Assembly: GCF_001039355.2 (NCBI RefSeq)
Contig: NW_019773514.1
Span: 465,068-529,067 of the forward strand
Length of the DNA: 64,000 bases
Direction of reading: 5' to 3'
From: Lingula anatina
Taxonomy: Eukaryota; Brachiopoda; Lingulata; Lingulida; Lingulidae
A model generated the notes under the pieces. The model did no database searches. It was not told the origin of the DNA and saw nothing but the letters and a program-made list of their open reading frames with translations. The position numbers were made by a program, and so were the translations under genes. Every line of letters starts with the position of its first letter. Position 1 is the stretch's first letter. This document shows, piece by piece, positions 62,063 to 64,000 of the stretch.

Positions 62063-62606
62063 TATGTAAATCGTCAGCAAATTATATTTGACCGATTATT
62101 AAGGTGCGGTTGTTTAAAATGGGGAGTCAAGGGGCTTTCACAATGATAAGTGCTTTCTCTACTGAAGAAAATTGTCGTTTTGTCCTTTCAAAATATCGAA
62201 CGACCAATAGAAGAGTAGAGACGACACAAGTGGGACATCCTGGGCAAAAAAAAAACATTCTTCTTTAATAAGATCCAGTCTTATCATCTTCAATGATGCA
62301 CAGAATTCAATTTTTGTCCACGTATTTCTTTTTTTAAGATCAGGGCATTTTACAAATAAGTCGATCAAGTCTGTGAGATTCCAAATACAGGCTAGACAGC
62401 AAAACTTAAAAATATAAAGACAGCAAAAAAAATAATAATAAAAACTCCTTGATAAAGCTGGATTTGTAAAGGGGCCTTCCTTTCTACAACTGAATATGGC
62501 TCGGCGTCCCAAACAAACAAAAAATAAATAAAATGATCAAATAAAACACAGGCAGAAACAAAGAAAAAAAGCAGTAACTTTCGTAAAAAAAAACAAAAAA
62601 AAAAAC

Positions 62607-62656
<50 letters not shown>

Positions 62657-64000
62657 AGTAATATACAAAAAGAACCTGCCATAGAAAGACCCTCAGCAAA
62701 ATTTGAAGTAAAACAAAAATGACAGTTCTGTACTAAATCAGGTGATCGTTGACAAAATACATCCAAAAATCAACGACCTTTTGAAAAATAATTCCACCTT
62801 GCTGATTTTCTGGAAGCTTTTTTTTTTCAACCAAAGAATGCTACTAGTACTTAATAAATTTAAAATAAACAAAAAAGTTTGGTAATTGTTTGGACCCATG
62901 TCGGGAACAACACGGACAGACACAGTGATCAGAACATATAAATCTGCACACTGTATCTGTATATAAGCTTATCCAAGATCTGAGGAAAAGGAGATGGCTA
63001 CAAAAATTAGCTAGAATATTACCGGATAATATTTATAAAACCTGAAGCACAAAACTTTCACAGGAAGCTATGGCAGTGAATTCCAAGCAGGTCTGTCAAA
63101 AAATGAAAATTGACTTGGTAAACAAATCTACATTGAAAATATCCCCTACAGTAACAAGAAAAATTAAATGCATTCAAATTCTACTTTTTATGGAATATTT
63201 GATCAAACAAATGCCTTTCAATTCTGTTTTGTTCATTTTCTATGCACAAGTAATAATTACACACGTACTTGATAAGTGTAGTATATACGATTTATATAAA
63301 TATACTTAATACAAAAGATAAATTACTTTAAACATGAAACAAGACAGCAAAGCCATAAAGTCTTATATTACCATACCATTCAAAGCACTCAAAAACATCC
63401 AGAATAAATTAATATGGTTACTGTACATGTCTTAATTTGTTACATACCTTACACTACAAGTTATACGAAGATTGAACATTAATACAATAAATACATATAT
63501 CTTCAAAACAAAAGACTTTAACTACCCACTATCAATATATGTGATAGGACAACTGGCATTGAAGTTATATGCAGATCCAGTGAAGTAAATAAAGGCTATT
63601 TTCAGGTTTAGGTAAGGCACAAAAGGAGAAAAGAATTGGTATAGACAATTCTTCCCCAAGACATAAGTTGCAAATAATTAGGAAGACTAGATATGACAAA
63701 AGTCTTTATTTTACTAAACCTGATCAAACACATATAATTTATCGATTGACAAGAAATTACTCAAATCAAAGAGCACTTTTTCAATTTTTCCTTGTTTACT
63801 GAAAACATTTCACCATACAATTTCATTTTTATGGACTTGTAGTGCTGTCATTGCACAAATGTGCCAAAAGTGCTGTTTATGGTGCTGGGATGTGTCCATA
63901 AATCATGGTAAAGTTTATATTTCTTCAAATGTATAGGAAAAGCCCATAAGGGATGAATTCCTTTCAAATACTAAGACATGATCTTTACCTGGTTATAATA
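62063..64000. other. Right edge, no gene seen
   Basis: AT-rich sequence with an almost pure A tract at about 62608-62654. Open frames here are low-complexity. It could include untranslated sequence of a gene beyond the window, but nothing in it shows that. Confidence 0.4.
62608..62654. repeat. Poly-A tract
   Basis: A run of nearly 50 A on the plus strand, preceded by shorter A-runs. It may be the tail of an old retrocopy or a plain homopolymer. No coding sequence precedes it recognisably. Confidence 0.9.

Noticed and set aside
62159-62766. Two overlapping minus-strand frames of 117 and 124 codons
   Set aside because: Phe/Cys-rich translation of A-rich plus-strand sequence and the poly-A tract; not protein-like.

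Overview
This is an AT-rich animal genome window, most likely from a bivalve or related mollusc. Genes have many GT-AG introns. Intergenic DNA is full of short foldback elements, microsatellites and dispersed repeats. There are no operons or CRISPR arrays. I worked from the sequence alone; no database search was run. Single N characters at 1887, 15739, 16459 and 38392 mark assembly joins, and two of them are flanked by near-identical duplicated sequence.

Layout. 0.1-2.9 kb (-): first five coding exons of an SLC5-type sodium/solute cotransporter that runs off the left edge. 5.5-6.7 kb: a retroelement remnant and a 264 bp palindrome. 7.0-8.3 kb (-): an intronless coding region for a PLP-dependent alpha-oxoamine synthase that resembles bacterial CqsA autoinducer synthases; two diverged copies of a 0.7-0.8 kb block lie on either side of it. 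9-13 kb: an RTE-type LINE remnant, a MITE and weak exon candidates, including a possible transporter 3' end. 16.9-29.0 kb (+): a 17-exon secreted S8 (proteinase K-like) protease of 819 aa with a long Thr-rich, mucin-like tail.

31.5-39.6 kb (+) and 58.0-60.6 kb (+): four members of a secreted-protein family that I do not recognise. All share the same exon 2-4 structure and phases. Two look complete (283 and 276 aa), one has no visible start codon, and one has no visible first exon. Between them, 41-54 kb (+) holds two tandem copies of a GPCR gene (972 and 973 aa) with a signal peptide, a somatomedin-B-like Cys motif, a large ectodomain and a class-B-like seven-helix region. A roughly 9 kb tandem duplication (38.4-47.5 kb and 48.0-57.0 kb) made the pair. 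It also carried along part of the third family gene, now a deletion-hybrid pseudogene.

60.6-64 kb: a tRNA-Val(AAC) gene, copies of small MITEs, a long poly-A tract and nothing convincingly coding.

The most interesting items are the CqsA-like enzyme in an animal, the unrecognised secreted family interleaved with the duplicated receptors, and the faster divergence of the receptor ectodomains than of their helices.
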